Assembly (NCBI GenBank): GCA_012841865.1
Contig: DUTX01000037.1
Location: 1-64,000, forward strand
Reading direction: 5' to 3'
Length of the DNA stretch: 64,000 nucleotides
From: Acholeplasmataceae bacterium
GTDB lineage: Bacteria > Bacillota_I > Bacilli_A > ML615J-28 > CAG-698
Shown: in pieces, positions 18,491-26,027 of the stretch
Layout of the letters: each line of letters begins with the position of its first letter
Position numbering within the stretch: the stretch's first letter is position 1
Program-made: the position numbers and the translations under genes
Notes under the pieces: generated by a model
What the model was told of the DNA's origin: nothing
The model's database searches: none
The model's input: the letters and a program-made list of their open reading frames with translations, nothing else

Positions 18491-18512
18491 AGGCGTTAAA
18501 GCGCCTTTTTTG
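18490..18512 (+). terminator. Intrinsic terminator after the TetR gene
   Basis: AAGGCG/CGCCTT stem with loop TTAAAG, followed by T6. Confidence 0.9.
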
Positions 18513-18561
18513 TATTTTAAGGGAATTCTACTTATCGTAGACTAATTCTACTTTTCATTCA

Positions 18562-18590
18562 TTTTCATTTTTAAAGGCCTGTTTTATAAT
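18562..18590 (+). promoter_or_regulatory. Promoter of the glycosyltransferase/acyltransferase pair
   Basis: TTTTCA (18562-18567), 17 bases, perfect TATAAT (18585-18590), 25 bases before the start codon. Confidence 0.6.
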
Positions 18591-18614
18591 TTTAAGTGTA
18601 AAGCAGGTGAAAAT

Positions 18615-19748
18615 ATGACTATCACAGTAGTATGCGATGTCCTCGGTGAAGAAAACAACGGAACTACCATCGCAGCAATGAATTTAATCAGAAGTCTGAA
18701 AGCAAAAGGGCATGAGGTTCGGGTTATTTGTCCCGATGAAGAAAAACGCGGCCTTCCGGGCTATTATGTTGTCAGAAAAATAAATCTTGGACCGCTTAAT
18801 AATTATGTTAAGAAAAACGGAGTTGCGCTCGCAAAAGCAGATAAAAAAGTAATCTATGCTGCCATCCATGATGCCGACATCGTTCATTTGTTGGTGCCTT
18901 TTTCCTTAAGCAAAGCCACCGCAAAACTAGCGAAACGCTTAAACAAACCTTTAACCGCCGGTTTTCATTGTCAAGCCGAGAACTTTACAAACCACATCTT
19001 TCTCATGAACAACCGCTTTGTAAACCGCTTAACTTATAAGTATTTTTATCGTAAAGTCTATCGGTATGTTGACTGTATTCATTATCCGACTGAGTTTATC
19101 AGAGATGCTTTTGAAGAAATCGTTGGTAAAACCAAGGGTTGCGTTATTTCCAATGGTGTTAGTAATGAATTTCAAAAAAGAGAAGTCAAACGGCCACAAG
19201 AATTTAAGGATAAATTTGTTATCTTGTCAATCGGTCGCTTAAGTAAAGAAAAATCCCAACAGGTTTTAATTAAAGCCGTTGATAAATCAAAATATCGCGA
19301 GCAAATTCAATTGATTTTTGCGGGGGCGGGTCCCCTGTATGAAAAACTTGTAAAGTTGGGTTCAATTCTTCCGATTAAACCTATTTTTAAATTTTTCAAA
19401 CGCCAAGAGTTGATTAAACTAATTAACTATGCCGATCTTTATGTCCATCCTGCGGAAATTGAAATTGAAGCTATTGCCTGCTTGGAAGCGCTCAGTTGCG
19501 GACTGGTTCCCGTGATAGCGAATTCTCCTCGCAGCGCAACCCGCTATTTTGCTTTAACGGAAAAGAATCTTTTTGCTTGCAACGATGCAAAAGATTTGGC
19601 TAGAAGAATAGATTATTGGATTGAGCATCCGGAAGAAAAGAAGAGTCTCAGCCAAGCCTATTTGAGCTATAAAAATAAATTTGACCATGATAGATGCATG
19701 GACGAAATGGAAAAAATGCTTAGAAGAACGGCAGGAGCAGAACGATGA
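18615..19748 (+). CDS. GT4-family glycosyltransferase, probable glycolipid synthase
   Basis: 377 residues with GT-B fold. The N-terminal acceptor domain begins TITVVCDVLGEENNGTT and has the GFHCQAENFTNHIF segment (about 116-129). The C-terminal donor domain has SIGRLSKEKSQQVLIKA (about 210-226) and the retaining-GT4 motif E-x7-E (EIEAIACLE, about 290-298). It resembles diacylglycerol glycosyltransferases of low-GC Gram-positives, although sugar and acceptor are not readable from sequence. AGCAGGTGA precedes the ATG. It overlaps the acyltransferase by 4 bases, pointing to a shared role in membrane lipid synthesis. Confidence 0.85.
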   Translation: MTITVVCDVLGEENNGTTIAAMNLIRSLKAKGHEVRVICPDEEKRGLPGYYVVRKINLGPLNNYVKKNGVALAKADKKVIYAAIHDADIVHLLVPFSLSKATAKLAKRLNKPLTAGFHCQAENFTNHIFLMNNRFVNRLTYKYFYRKVYRYVDCIHYPTEFIRDAFEEIVGKTKGCVISNGVSNEFQKREVKRPQEFKDKFVILSIGRLSKEKSQQVLIKAVDKSKYREQIQLIFAGAGPLYEKLVKLGSILPIKPIFKFFKRQELIKLINYADLYVHPAEIEIEAIACLEALSCGLVPVIANSPRSATRYFALTEKNLFACNDAKDLARRIDYWIEHPEEKKSLSQAYLSYKNKFDHDRCMDEMEKMLRRTAGAER

Positions 19749-20527
19749 AAAAAAGGATTATTTATTATTCGGATCTGCTTCATGATGATTTTGCCGGAAC
19801 CAATATAAATACAATCGAAATCGGTTCCGATTTTACCTACATTAACAAAAATCCCTTTTGGCGGCTCCTAAGCTTTATTCTATATTACTTTATTGCATTT
19901 CCTTTGATTTCTTTGTTCTGTCTAATATATTTACATTTACGCGTAAATAATCGAAAGGTAGTAAGAAAACTTCGGAAAACGGGTTATTTTATCTATGCCA
20001 ATCATACCGGCTTTTATGATGCCTTTACCCATTCAATCATCAATTTTCCCAAGAAATCCTATGTTATTGCTAATCGGGATGCGGTTTCACTTCGCGGTTT
20101 GAAACAGATTGTGATGATGCTCGGAGCATTACCGATTCCGACCAGCATCAAAGCAATGAAGAAGTTTGCTGAGGCGGTGGAAGTTCGGTGGCGAGAGAAA
20201 AAATCGATTTGTATTTATCCCGAGGCTCATATTTGGCCCTATTATAATAAAATCAGACCATTCCCCGCTAATTCTTTCCGCTATCCGGTAAAATTTAATT
20301 CTCCGGTTATCTGTATGGTAACTACTTACAGAAAGAGAAAGATCTTTAAAAGCAGAAGGCCTTATCCCACCATCCATTTAAGCGAACCAATTTATCCTAA
20401 TCCCAACCTTCCTTTAAAGGAAGCAATGCAGGATTTAAGAGACCAGGTTTATAACTGGATGGAAAATTGCCTTGAGGTAAACGGAAGTTATGAGTATATT
20501 CGCTATGTTTACCAACCAAAAACATAA
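19745..20527 (+). CDS. PlsC-like lysophospholipid acyltransferase
   Basis: 260 residues, membrane-associated. The acyltransferase H-x4-D motif is NHTGFYDAF (about 89-97), and the second block IYPEAHIWPYYNKIRPF (about 157-173) corresponds to the glycerophosphate-binding PEG motif with A in place of G. A hydrophobic N-terminal region (about 36-65) should anchor it. It probably acylates a lysolipid such as 1-acylglycerol-3-phosphate. The ATGA overlap with the glycosyltransferase suggests coupled expression. Confidence 0.85.
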   Translation: MKKRIIYYSDLLHDDFAGTNINTIEIGSDFTYINKNPFWRLLSFILYYFIAFPLISLFCLIYLHLRVNNRKVVRKLRKTGYFIYANHTGFYDAFTHSIINFPKKSYVIANRDAVSLRGLKQIVMMLGALPIPTSIKAMKKFAEAVEVRWREKKSICIYPEAHIWPYYNKIRPFPANSFRYPVKFNSPVICMVTTYRKRKIFKSRRPYPTIHLSEPIYPNPNLPLKEAMQDLRDQVYNWMENCLEVNGSYEYIRYVYQPKT

Positions 20528-20549
20528 AAACCCCGTTTGTCGGGGTTTT
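20527..20549. terminator. Bidirectional terminator between converging genes
   Basis: AAAACCCCG/CGGGGTTTT stem with a 5-base loop. A-run and T-run on opposite sides let it serve both the acyltransferase gene and the converging XRE gene, whose stop codon it touches. Confidence 0.9.
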
Positions 20550-21141
20550 ACTTTTTAAAATAGATTCTTAAAACAAACCAGGAAAGTAGAATTAACTGTA
20601 AGGGGATACAGACAATATAAATCATCCAAATATTATCTACCCTTGGGTGTAAAGTCAAATGGGTTGAAAGTGCAAGGGTCCAGATGGATAGCGTTGCGAT
20701 GATGAAATTATAGAGCCTGCTTTTCCATTTTTTTCGAAAGAAAAGTAAAACAAAACAGGATATCGGTAAGGCATAGATAAAAACAAGCCAAGGTCTGGCA
20801 ACTTCGTATTTGCTGATAATCAAATAAACAAAAATAATTGTCGCAACCGTATAAATCACTACCGATGAAAGTAAGGACATTATTTTTTCCGCTTGGTAGA
20901 TTTTTTTATTCTCACCTAAGTTTTGATCACTGATAAGGTCGGTAACGGTAATGTTATAGAAATCGGCGATTAACGAAAGCACATAAATATCCGGCAAACT
21001 TTCTCCCCTTTCCCATTTGGATATTGCCTTATCGGAATAATTGAGTTCGACCGCCAATTCCAGTTGCGTGAGATTATTCATTTTTCTGTATTTGATTAAA
21101 TTTTTGGAAATTGTCTTTTTTAATTTTTCCTCAGTAACCAT
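20548..21141 (-). CDS. XRE-family regulator with C-terminal membrane segments
   Basis: 197 residues. Residues about 10-66 form a Cro/CI helix-turn-helix (MNNLTQLELAVELNYSDKAISKWERGES in pieces, about 21-48). Residues about 90-195 contain four hydrophobic segments, so the protein probably sits in the membrane with the DNA-binding domain inside the cell. Such XRE-TM proteins are common in Bacilli, mostly uncharacterised. No ribosome binding site precedes the ATG, and the promoter places the transcript start almost on the start codon. It is divergent from the cobalamin-riboswitch operon. Confidence 0.87.
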   Translation of the reverse strand: MVTEEKLKKTISKNLIKYRKMNNLTQLELAVELNYSDKAISKWERGESLPDIYVLSLIADFYNITVTDLISDQNLGENKKIYQAEKIMSLLSSVVIYTVATIIFVYLIISKYEVARPWLVFIYALPISCFVLLFFRKKWKSRLYNFIIATLSIWTLALSTHLTLHPRVDNIWMIYIVCIPLQLILLSWFVLRIYFKK

Positions 21142-21147
21142 ATCTAG

Positions 21148-21176
21148 ATTTTACATTATCTTCCTTAAAAATGCAA
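21148..21176 (-). promoter_or_regulatory. Promoter of the XRE gene, predicting a leaderless mRNA
   Basis: On the minus strand TTGCAT (plus 21171-21176), 17 bases, TAAAAT (plus 21148-21153). The -10 box ends only 7 bases before the ATG at 21141, so transcription should begin at or next to the A of the start codon. Confidence 0.65.
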
Positions 21177-21203
21177 GTTTCTAAAATTGAAGAAACTAAT
21201 TGA

Positions 21204-21232
21204 TTGTAATTCTCAAACCACTATGATATAAT
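21204..21232 (+). promoter_or_regulatory. Promoter of the cobalamin-riboswitch ECF operon
   Basis: TTGTAA (21204-21209), 17 bases, perfect TATAAT (21227-21232). Transcript start is expected near 21239, about 14 bases before the first riboswitch helix. Confidence 0.75.
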
Positions 21233-21252
21233 TGTTTTGAAATCAGATTACT

Positions 21253-21493
21253 GATTATGGTTGCTTAACCAAGCATTAATAGGGAACACGGTGAAAATCC
21301 GTGACAGCCCCCGCTACTGTAAGAGATTAATGGCTTTTTTATAACCACTGGGAGACCGGGAAGGTAAGAAGCCGTGTTTGAAGTCTCGAAGTCAGGAGAC
21401 CTGCCATAATCAAAGCAAACCATTTCGGCGGGAAGTGGAAATTGCGAGTTTTACATTCTCGTTATCAGTTGCCGCCGTTTGCGGCATTTTTTT
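21253..21493 (+). promoter_or_regulatory. Cobalamin riboswitch with downstream terminator
   Basis: P1 is GATTATGG (21253-21260) with CCATAATC (21403-21410). Between them are the conserved blocks GGGAACACGGTGAAAATCC, GACAGCCCCCGCTACTGTAA and CCACTGGGAG, then the B12 box GAAGTCAGGAGACCTGCC ending near 21405. A terminator TGCCGC/GCGGCA plus T7 lies at 21470-21493. The GGCGGG segment near 21427 can pair with its 5' arm (GCCGCC), giving a possible antiterminator. Cobalamin binding should switch off the ECF transporter. Confidence 0.97.
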
Positions 21494-21505
21494 ATAGGAG
21501 CTAAT

Positions 21506-22324
21506 ATGAGTTTACGAAGATCACACCCGGCCCCGGTCTTTTTTTATCTTTCTTTAATTATAATTTATACGATGCTTTCAAAAAGCACGTTAATTCTCTT
21601 AATGTCTTTACTGGCCGGATTTATTACCCAAATCATTTTTAATCATAAAATAATAACAATCAAATCTTTGTTGTGGAATCTTTTCTTCTTTTGTTTGCTG
21701 GTAATGATCAATCCCCTTTTCAACCAAAACGGAGAAGAAGTGCTCTTTTATCTTAATAAACTTAAAGTTACTAAAGAAGCCCTTTGGGCGGGAGTCGATA
21801 TCGCATTAATGATTCTTTCCGTAATCTTTTGGTTTAATCTTTTTAACCAAATTATTACAACTGACAAATTTCTTTATCTTTTCGGCCGCATTATTCCCAA
21901 TACTGCCTTATTGCTTTCAATGGGCTTAAGATATTTTCCGCTTTTTGTAAAACAAAGCGAAAGAATCAACCAAGCTCAAAAAGCATTAGGAATCTATGAA
22001 GAAGGATTCTTTAAAAGAACCAAGAATTATTTAAAAACCTATACCGCGCTCGTTTCTTGGTCTTTGGAAAATGCGCTTGATACCGCAATCTCCATGAAAG
22101 CAAGAGGCTATGGAGTCGCTAAACGTTCTAGCTATAGCCTTTATCGGTTTCGAAAGTCTGATTTTCTTTTTTTCTTGCTTTTGGTTCTTGCTCTTATAAC
22201 CTTAATTTTATGTGCAGATAAAACTTATTTTATTCTAGCTTTTGGAAGCTTCCTATTTTTTGGAGGAGCGTTGCTGGAAGTAAAGGAGAATTGGAAATGG
22301 CATTACTTGAAATCAAAAATTTAA
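21506..22324 (+). CDS. ecfT: ECF transporter transmembrane T component
   Basis: 272 residues, several membrane segments, EcfT/CbiQ family. It couples the ATPase pair to the substrate-binding S component. The cytoplasmic coupling helix with the A-R-G signature is SMKARGYGVAKRSSY (about 204-218); SMGLRYFPLFVKQSERINQAQKA in pieces lies around 140-162. The ATG at 21506 is preceded by TAGGAG; an upstream in-frame TTG at 21479 lies within the riboswitch terminator and is rejected. Confidence 0.92.
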   Translation: MSLRRSHPAPVFFYLSLIIIYTMLSKSTLILLMSLLAGFITQIIFNHKIITIKSLLWNLFFFCLLVMINPLFNQNGEEVLFYLNKLKVTKEALWAGVDIALMILSVIFWFNLFNQIITTDKFLYLFGRIIPNTALLLSMGLRYFPLFVKQSERINQAQKALGIYEEGFFKRTKNYLKTYTALVSWSLENALDTAISMKARGYGVAKRSSYSLYRFRKSDFLFFLLLVLALITLILCADKTYFILAFGSFLFFGGALLEVKENWKWHYLKSKI

Positions 22325-23907
22325 GTTTTTATTTTGAGAATAACAAAGCTGTCTTAAAAGATATCAACCTTTCTTTAGAAGCAGGAGAATTTGCTGTTAT
22401 AACCGGACCGACTGGAAGTGGCAAATCAACTTTGCTCAGTTTGGTAAAAAAAGAACCGGCACCGAAAGGAAAACTAACTGGTGAGATTATTTTTTCTGGA
22501 AAGGCGCGGGCTGATCTGTCTCTTTTTTTTGCAGCTAGTGAAATCGGCTTTGTCATGCAGAAACCGGAAAATCAAATCGTCACCGATAAGGTTTACCATG
22601 AACTTGCTTTCGGACTGGAAAATTTGGGTTTAAAACGGGAAGAAATTGAACGACGCATCGGTGAAACGGTTTCCTTTTTTGGAATCGATTCTTGGTTTCG
22701 AAAAGATACTTTCACGCTTTCCGGTGGCGAAAAACAAATCTTAGCCCTTGCTTCAATAATGGCGATGCGGCCGCGGCTGTTATTGTTAGATGAGCCGACT
22801 TCGGAGCTTGATCCGATTGCTGCGGAACAGTTTCTAAGCATCTTAGAAAAAATCAATAAGGAACTTGGGGTTACGGTTTTGATTGTAGAACATCGCCTCG
22901 ATTATGTGCTTTCGCTTGCGGATAAATTAGTTGTACTGGATAAAGGGAAGATTATTGCGTCGGGAGCTCCCCGTGATGTTGTGCTGGCTTTAGAAAATTT
23001 TGAAGATTTTGCCTTACCGAGCGCAACAAAAATCTTTCGGGGTCTTAAGGGGGCCGGTGCTTGTCCTTTAACGGTTAAAGAGGGGGCGCTCTTTTTATCC
23101 CAATACAAGCAGCAAATAGATCCACCGCTAAGAAAAGAAGATAAAAACGGTAAAAAAATCATTCAAATTCGTGATCTTTGGTTTGCTTACCAAAAAACTG
23201 AAGAGGTCTTTAGAGGCTTGGATTTGGATGTTTATGAGGGAGAGATTTTAGCTTTGGTCGGGGGCAACGGCAGCGGTAAATCGACGCTCTTAAAACTGCT
23301 TGCCGGTTTTTATAAACCTTTGTTGGGAAAGATTCTTCTTTGGGGACGCAATCTAAAATCTTATCGCCAGGAATTATATGAAGAAATTCTTGCTTATCTT
23401 CCCCAAAATCCCCAGGATCTTTTTTTAGAAACAACTGTAGCTTTCGAAATTATTCAAACTAAAAAACTGAAGGATTTATTTGCTTTAGAGGAATTATTGG
23501 CTCTTCATCCCTATGATTTAAGCGGAGGTGAGCAACAGCGTCTTGCGCTCAGCAAGGTCCTTTTTAAAGAAGCGGAGGTTTTCTTATTGGATGAACCGAC
23601 CAAGGGTTTGGATCCAAAATGGAAAAGAAAACTGAGAGGAATCTTACATGAACTAAAAAGCGAAGGAAAAACGATTATCATGGTGACGCATGATTTGGAT
23701 TTTGCGGCGAAAGTTTCCGACCGAGCAGGATTGATTTTTGACGGCAGGCTCGTATCGCTATCCACAGCTATTGCTTTCTTTTCCGGAAACACCTTCTATA
23801 CAACCCCCGCCAACAGGATTGCTCGAAATCTATATCCGGAAGCATTAACCGCAGAAGAGGTGATTGCGCTTGCAGAGAAACACGGTAAAATTATACAAAA
23901 TTCTTAA
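22297..23907 (+). CDS. ecfA: ECF transporter fused double ATPase
   Basis: 536 residues with two complete ABC ATPase domains in one chain (EcfA plus EcfA'). The first has Walker A GPTGSGKST (about 33-41), Q-loop VMQKPENQI, signature LSGGEKQ and Walker B LLLLDEPTSELD. The second has GGNGSGKST (about 320-328), LPQNPQD, LSGGEQQRLALSK and FLLDEPTKGLD. It powers vitamin uptake. The ATG at 22297 has AAAGGAGA 8 bases upstream; it overlaps ecfT by 28 bases. Confidence 0.95.
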   Translation: MALLEIKNLSFYFENNKAVLKDINLSLEAGEFAVITGPTGSGKSTLLSLVKKEPAPKGKLTGEIIFSGKARADLSLFFAASEIGFVMQKPENQIVTDKVYHELAFGLENLGLKREEIERRIGETVSFFGIDSWFRKDTFTLSGGEKQILALASIMAMRPRLLLLDEPTSELDPIAAEQFLSILEKINKELGVTVLIVEHRLDYVLSLADKLVVLDKGKIIASGAPRDVVLALENFEDFALPSATKIFRGLKGAGACPLTVKEGALFLSQYKQQIDPPLRKEDKNGKKIIQIRDLWFAYQKTEEVFRGLDLDVYEGEILALVGGNGSGKSTLLKLLAGFYKPLLGKILLWGRNLKSYRQELYEEILAYLPQNPQDLFLETTVAFEIIQTKKLKDLFALEELLALHPYDLSGGEQQRLALSKVLFKEAEVFLLDEPTKGLDPKWKRKLRGILHELKSEGKTIIMVTHDLDFAAKVSDRAGLIFDGRLVSLSTAIAFFSGNTFYTTPANRIARNLYPEALTAEEVIALAEKHGKIIQNS

Positions 23908-24571
23908 TTATTTGATTTGGTTTTTATTTATCCCGGGCTTATTGCTTCTTGCTTTTTTAACCGGAGAATTTCGGATTATTTCTGCGTTAGTCATAGTGCT
24001 TGCTTTAATTCCTTTCTTTTTAAAATTTGAAAGCAGACTCCCGGAAGCAAAAGAAGTAGTTTTGCTAGCGGTTTTGACGGCCTTGACGGTTGTGATGCGG
24101 ATTGTTTTTTCGCCACTTCCTTTTTTTAAACCGGTTACAGCATTAATAATCCTTGCCGGTCTTGCTTTCGGAAGCGAAGCGGGTTTCTTGATTGGCGCTC
24201 TTTCGGCTTTGCTTTCTAATTTCTATTACAGTCAAGGAATCTGGACCCCTTATCAAATGTTTGCTTGGGGTTTGATTGGTTCGGTTTCGGGATTAATGAA
24301 AGGAATTTTAAAATTAAAAAAAGCCTGGTCATATTTCTTTTTGCTTTTGCTCGGAGTTTTTTCTGCTTTTGTTTTTGCGATTATTATGGATATTCAAACT
24401 GTACTTTTTATCGATAATTATTTTAATCTAAAAAGATTTATTTTAGCAACAGGCTCTTCTTTTCCTTATACAATGATTCATGTTCTTTCAAATGTTTTTT
24501 TCCTTTTCGCTTTTGGAGAAATAATGCTTAGAGTCTTTGTAAGAATTAAAACAAAATATTTTAATCATTAA
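23870..24571 (+). CDS. ECF transporter substrate-binding S component, probably for cobalamin
   Basis: About 233 residues, six or more hydrophobic segments. The segment FFKPVTALIILAGLAFGSEAG followed by LLSNFYYSQGIWTPYQMFAWG (in pieces, about 84-132) is characteristic of S components in B12-regulated ECF operons. The riboswitch and linkage to ecfT-ecfA make cobalamin or a corrinoid precursor the likely substrate. The start is a TTG: 23870 is preferred (AGAGGTG 8 bases upstream), 23864 is possible. It overlaps ecfA by 38 bases. Confidence 0.82.
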   Translation: MQRNTVKLYKILNYLIWFLFIPGLLLLAFLTGEFRIISALVIVLALIPFFLKFESRLPEAKEVVLLAVLTALTVVMRIVFSPLPFFKPVTALIILAGLAFGSEAGFLIGALSALLSNFYYSQGIWTPYQMFAWGLIGSVSGLMKGILKLKKAWSYFFLLLLGVFSAFVFAIIMDIQTVLFIDNYFNLKRFILATGSSFPYTMIHVLSNVFFLFAFGEIMLRVFVRIKTKYFNH

Positions 24572-24593
24572 AATATTTAAATAGTTTAGTTTG

Positions 24594-24602
24594 TGTTATA
24601 AT
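24594..24602 (+). promoter_or_regulatory. Extended -10 promoter of queT
   Basis: TGTTATAAT at 24594-24602 is an extended -10 box without a clear -35 partner. It would start the transcript near 24609, about 20 bases before the preQ1 aptamer. Confidence 0.55.
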
Positions 24603-24630
24603 ACATATTATCTTTACCATACAAAATATA

Positions 24631-24671
24631 AAAGATGTTCCTTGCTTAACCATCTTTTAAAAAACAAGGAG
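24631..24671 (+). promoter_or_regulatory. PreQ1-I riboswitch, translational
   Basis: P1 is AAAGATG (24631-24637) with CATCTTT (24651-24657), enclosing the loop TTCCTTGCTTAAC. The A-rich tail TAAAAAACAAGGAG follows. CCTTG in the loop (24640-24644) can pair with CAAGG (24665-24669), giving the H-type pseudoknot of preQ1-I aptamers. That pairing covers the AAGGAG ribosome binding site, so preQ1 should block queT translation. Confidence 0.92.
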
Positions 24672-24676
24672 TTTTT

Positions 24677-25165
24677 ATGACCTCTGATGTAAGATATATA
24701 ATCCGACAGGCAGTGATTGCTGCTTTGTATGTTGTTTTAACATTCATTGTGAGTCCGGTCGCTTATGGTCCGATCCAGTTTCGAATTTCTGAAATTCTCG
24801 TGTTGCTTAGCTTTTACCGGCGCGATTATATTCTCGGATTGGTGCTTGGCTGTTTAATCGTAAATTTTTTTAGTCCGATGTTTCTGGCTGATGTAATTTT
24901 TGGAACACTTGCGACTGCGCTTTCTGTCTTTTTGATTTCCAGAAGCAAGAATCTCTTCTTAGCTTCGCTTTATCCCGTAATCATCAACGGAGTAATAATT
25001 GGCGCCGAACTATATTTTGTGTTGAAAGAACCGCTCCTTTTATCAATGTCTTATGTTGCCTTGGGTGAGTTTTTAGCAGTCAGCGTCTTAGGTGTCCTTA
25101 CTTTTAGGATTCTTTCCAAAAGCAAAGCTTTTCTTGAATTAATCGAAGCAAATCAGAATGTCTAA
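24677..25165 (+). CDS. queT: QueT-family queuosine-precursor transporter (ECF S component)
   Basis: 162 residues, five to six membrane segments, QueT family (PF06177). It imports queuosine precursors such as preQ1 or preQ0 together with a shared ECF module, possibly the one encoded just upstream. The family start R-x-A-V-I-A-A-L-Y-V-V-L-T and GPIQFRISEILVLLSFY (about 33-49) are present, as is GCLIVNFFSP. The preQ1 riboswitch directly ahead agrees with the assignment. Confidence 0.95.
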   Translation: MTSDVRYIIRQAVIAALYVVLTFIVSPVAYGPIQFRISEILVLLSFYRRDYILGLVLGCLIVNFFSPMFLADVIFGTLATALSVFLISRSKNLFLASLYPVIINGVIIGAELYFVLKEPLLLSMSYVALGEFLAVSVLGVLTFRILSKSKAFLELIEANQNV

Positions 25166-25227
25166 CACTTTCAATTAGAATAAGTAATCTTTCTAGAACA
25201 TAAGTTGAAGAGAAAGCGGGGCTTAAT

Positions 25228-25938
25228 ATGCTTGAAATAATTTTTTATAGCTCTCTCGGCATTATCGGGACTGCCATCGGTGCCGTTTTTGGCATCTTTT
25301 TCGGAACTAAAAAAATCGGCAAAACCTTAGCTTTAACGGCTGGGATTATGCTTGGGGTTGTGGTCTTTGAAATTCTGCCGCTTTCTTACCAGCTTTCTGA
25401 TTTTTTCACCGCTTTGGTTGCTTGTGCTATCGGAGTCCTCGGAATTACGTTAATCAGTGCGGTAATCGGAAAGGCAAATCCTTTTAAGCAAGATAATCGG
25501 ATGCTTAATATGGGACTCGTTATCCTCGTATCGATGGCTTTGCATAACTTTCCGGAAGGAATGGCAATCGGAGCGGGAGGTGCGGAAAGTTCGCGCACGG
25601 GCTTGCTTGTGGGTTTAACGATTGCTTTTCATGATTTGCCTGAAGGAATTGCGGTTGCGATACCTTTTGTCGGGGGAAAATTAGCGAAGCGAAGAGTGTT
25701 TTTTTTAACGCTTCTTTCCGCTTTTTCAACGGTCTTAGGAGCTTTGGTCGGATATCTTTTAGGTAGCATTTCTGATTATATGAATGCCGTTTCGCTAGGT
25801 GTTGCCGGAGGCGCCATGCTCTTTGTTGTTTTCCGCGAACTATTACCCGCCTCTTTAAAAGATATTAAAGTTTCGGAAACTATTCTTTATTTGCTTACCG
25901 GCATCTTAATTAGTATCATTTTAATTTCGGTAATTTAA
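25228..25938 (+). CDS. ZIP-family divalent metal transporter
   Basis: 236 residues with about eight membrane segments. The metal-binding helix motifs HNFPEGMAIG (about 107-116) and HDLPEGIAVA (about 136-145) are the signature of ZIP transporters (ZupT/GufA-like). These import zinc, iron or manganese; the exact metal is not readable. It stands alone between queT and a surface-protein gene and ends at an intrinsic terminator. Confidence 0.93.
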   Translation: MLEIIFYSSLGIIGTAIGAVFGIFFGTKKIGKTLALTAGIMLGVVVFEILPLSYQLSDFFTALVACAIGVLGITLISAVIGKANPFKQDNRMLNMGLVILVSMALHNFPEGMAIGAGGAESSRTGLLVGLTIAFHDLPEGIAVAIPFVGGKLAKRRVFFLTLLSAFSTVLGALVGYLLGSISDYMNAVSLGVAGGAMLFVVFRELLPASLKDIKVSETILYLLTGILISIILISVI

Positions 25939-25958
25939 ACCCGTTAGGGTTTTTTTTT
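25937..25958 (+). terminator. Intrinsic terminator after the ZIP gene
   Basis: AAACCC/GGGTTT stem with loop GTTA and a T-run. Confidence 0.85.
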
Positions 25959-26027
25959 ATTTAAAACGAAACTTCTGTTGCTTCATTCTATTATTCTTTT
26001 GAACCGATTAATAGAAAGGAGACCTCT

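Noticed and set aside
21479-21505. TTG start that would lengthen EcfT by nine residues
   Set aside because: It lies inside the riboswitch terminator stem. The ATG at 21506 has a proper ribosome binding site.
24545-24575. AT-only inverted repeat AAATATTTTAAT/ATTAAAATATTT at the end of the S-component gene
   Set aside because: No G-C pairs and no following T-run, so it is too weak to call a terminator.
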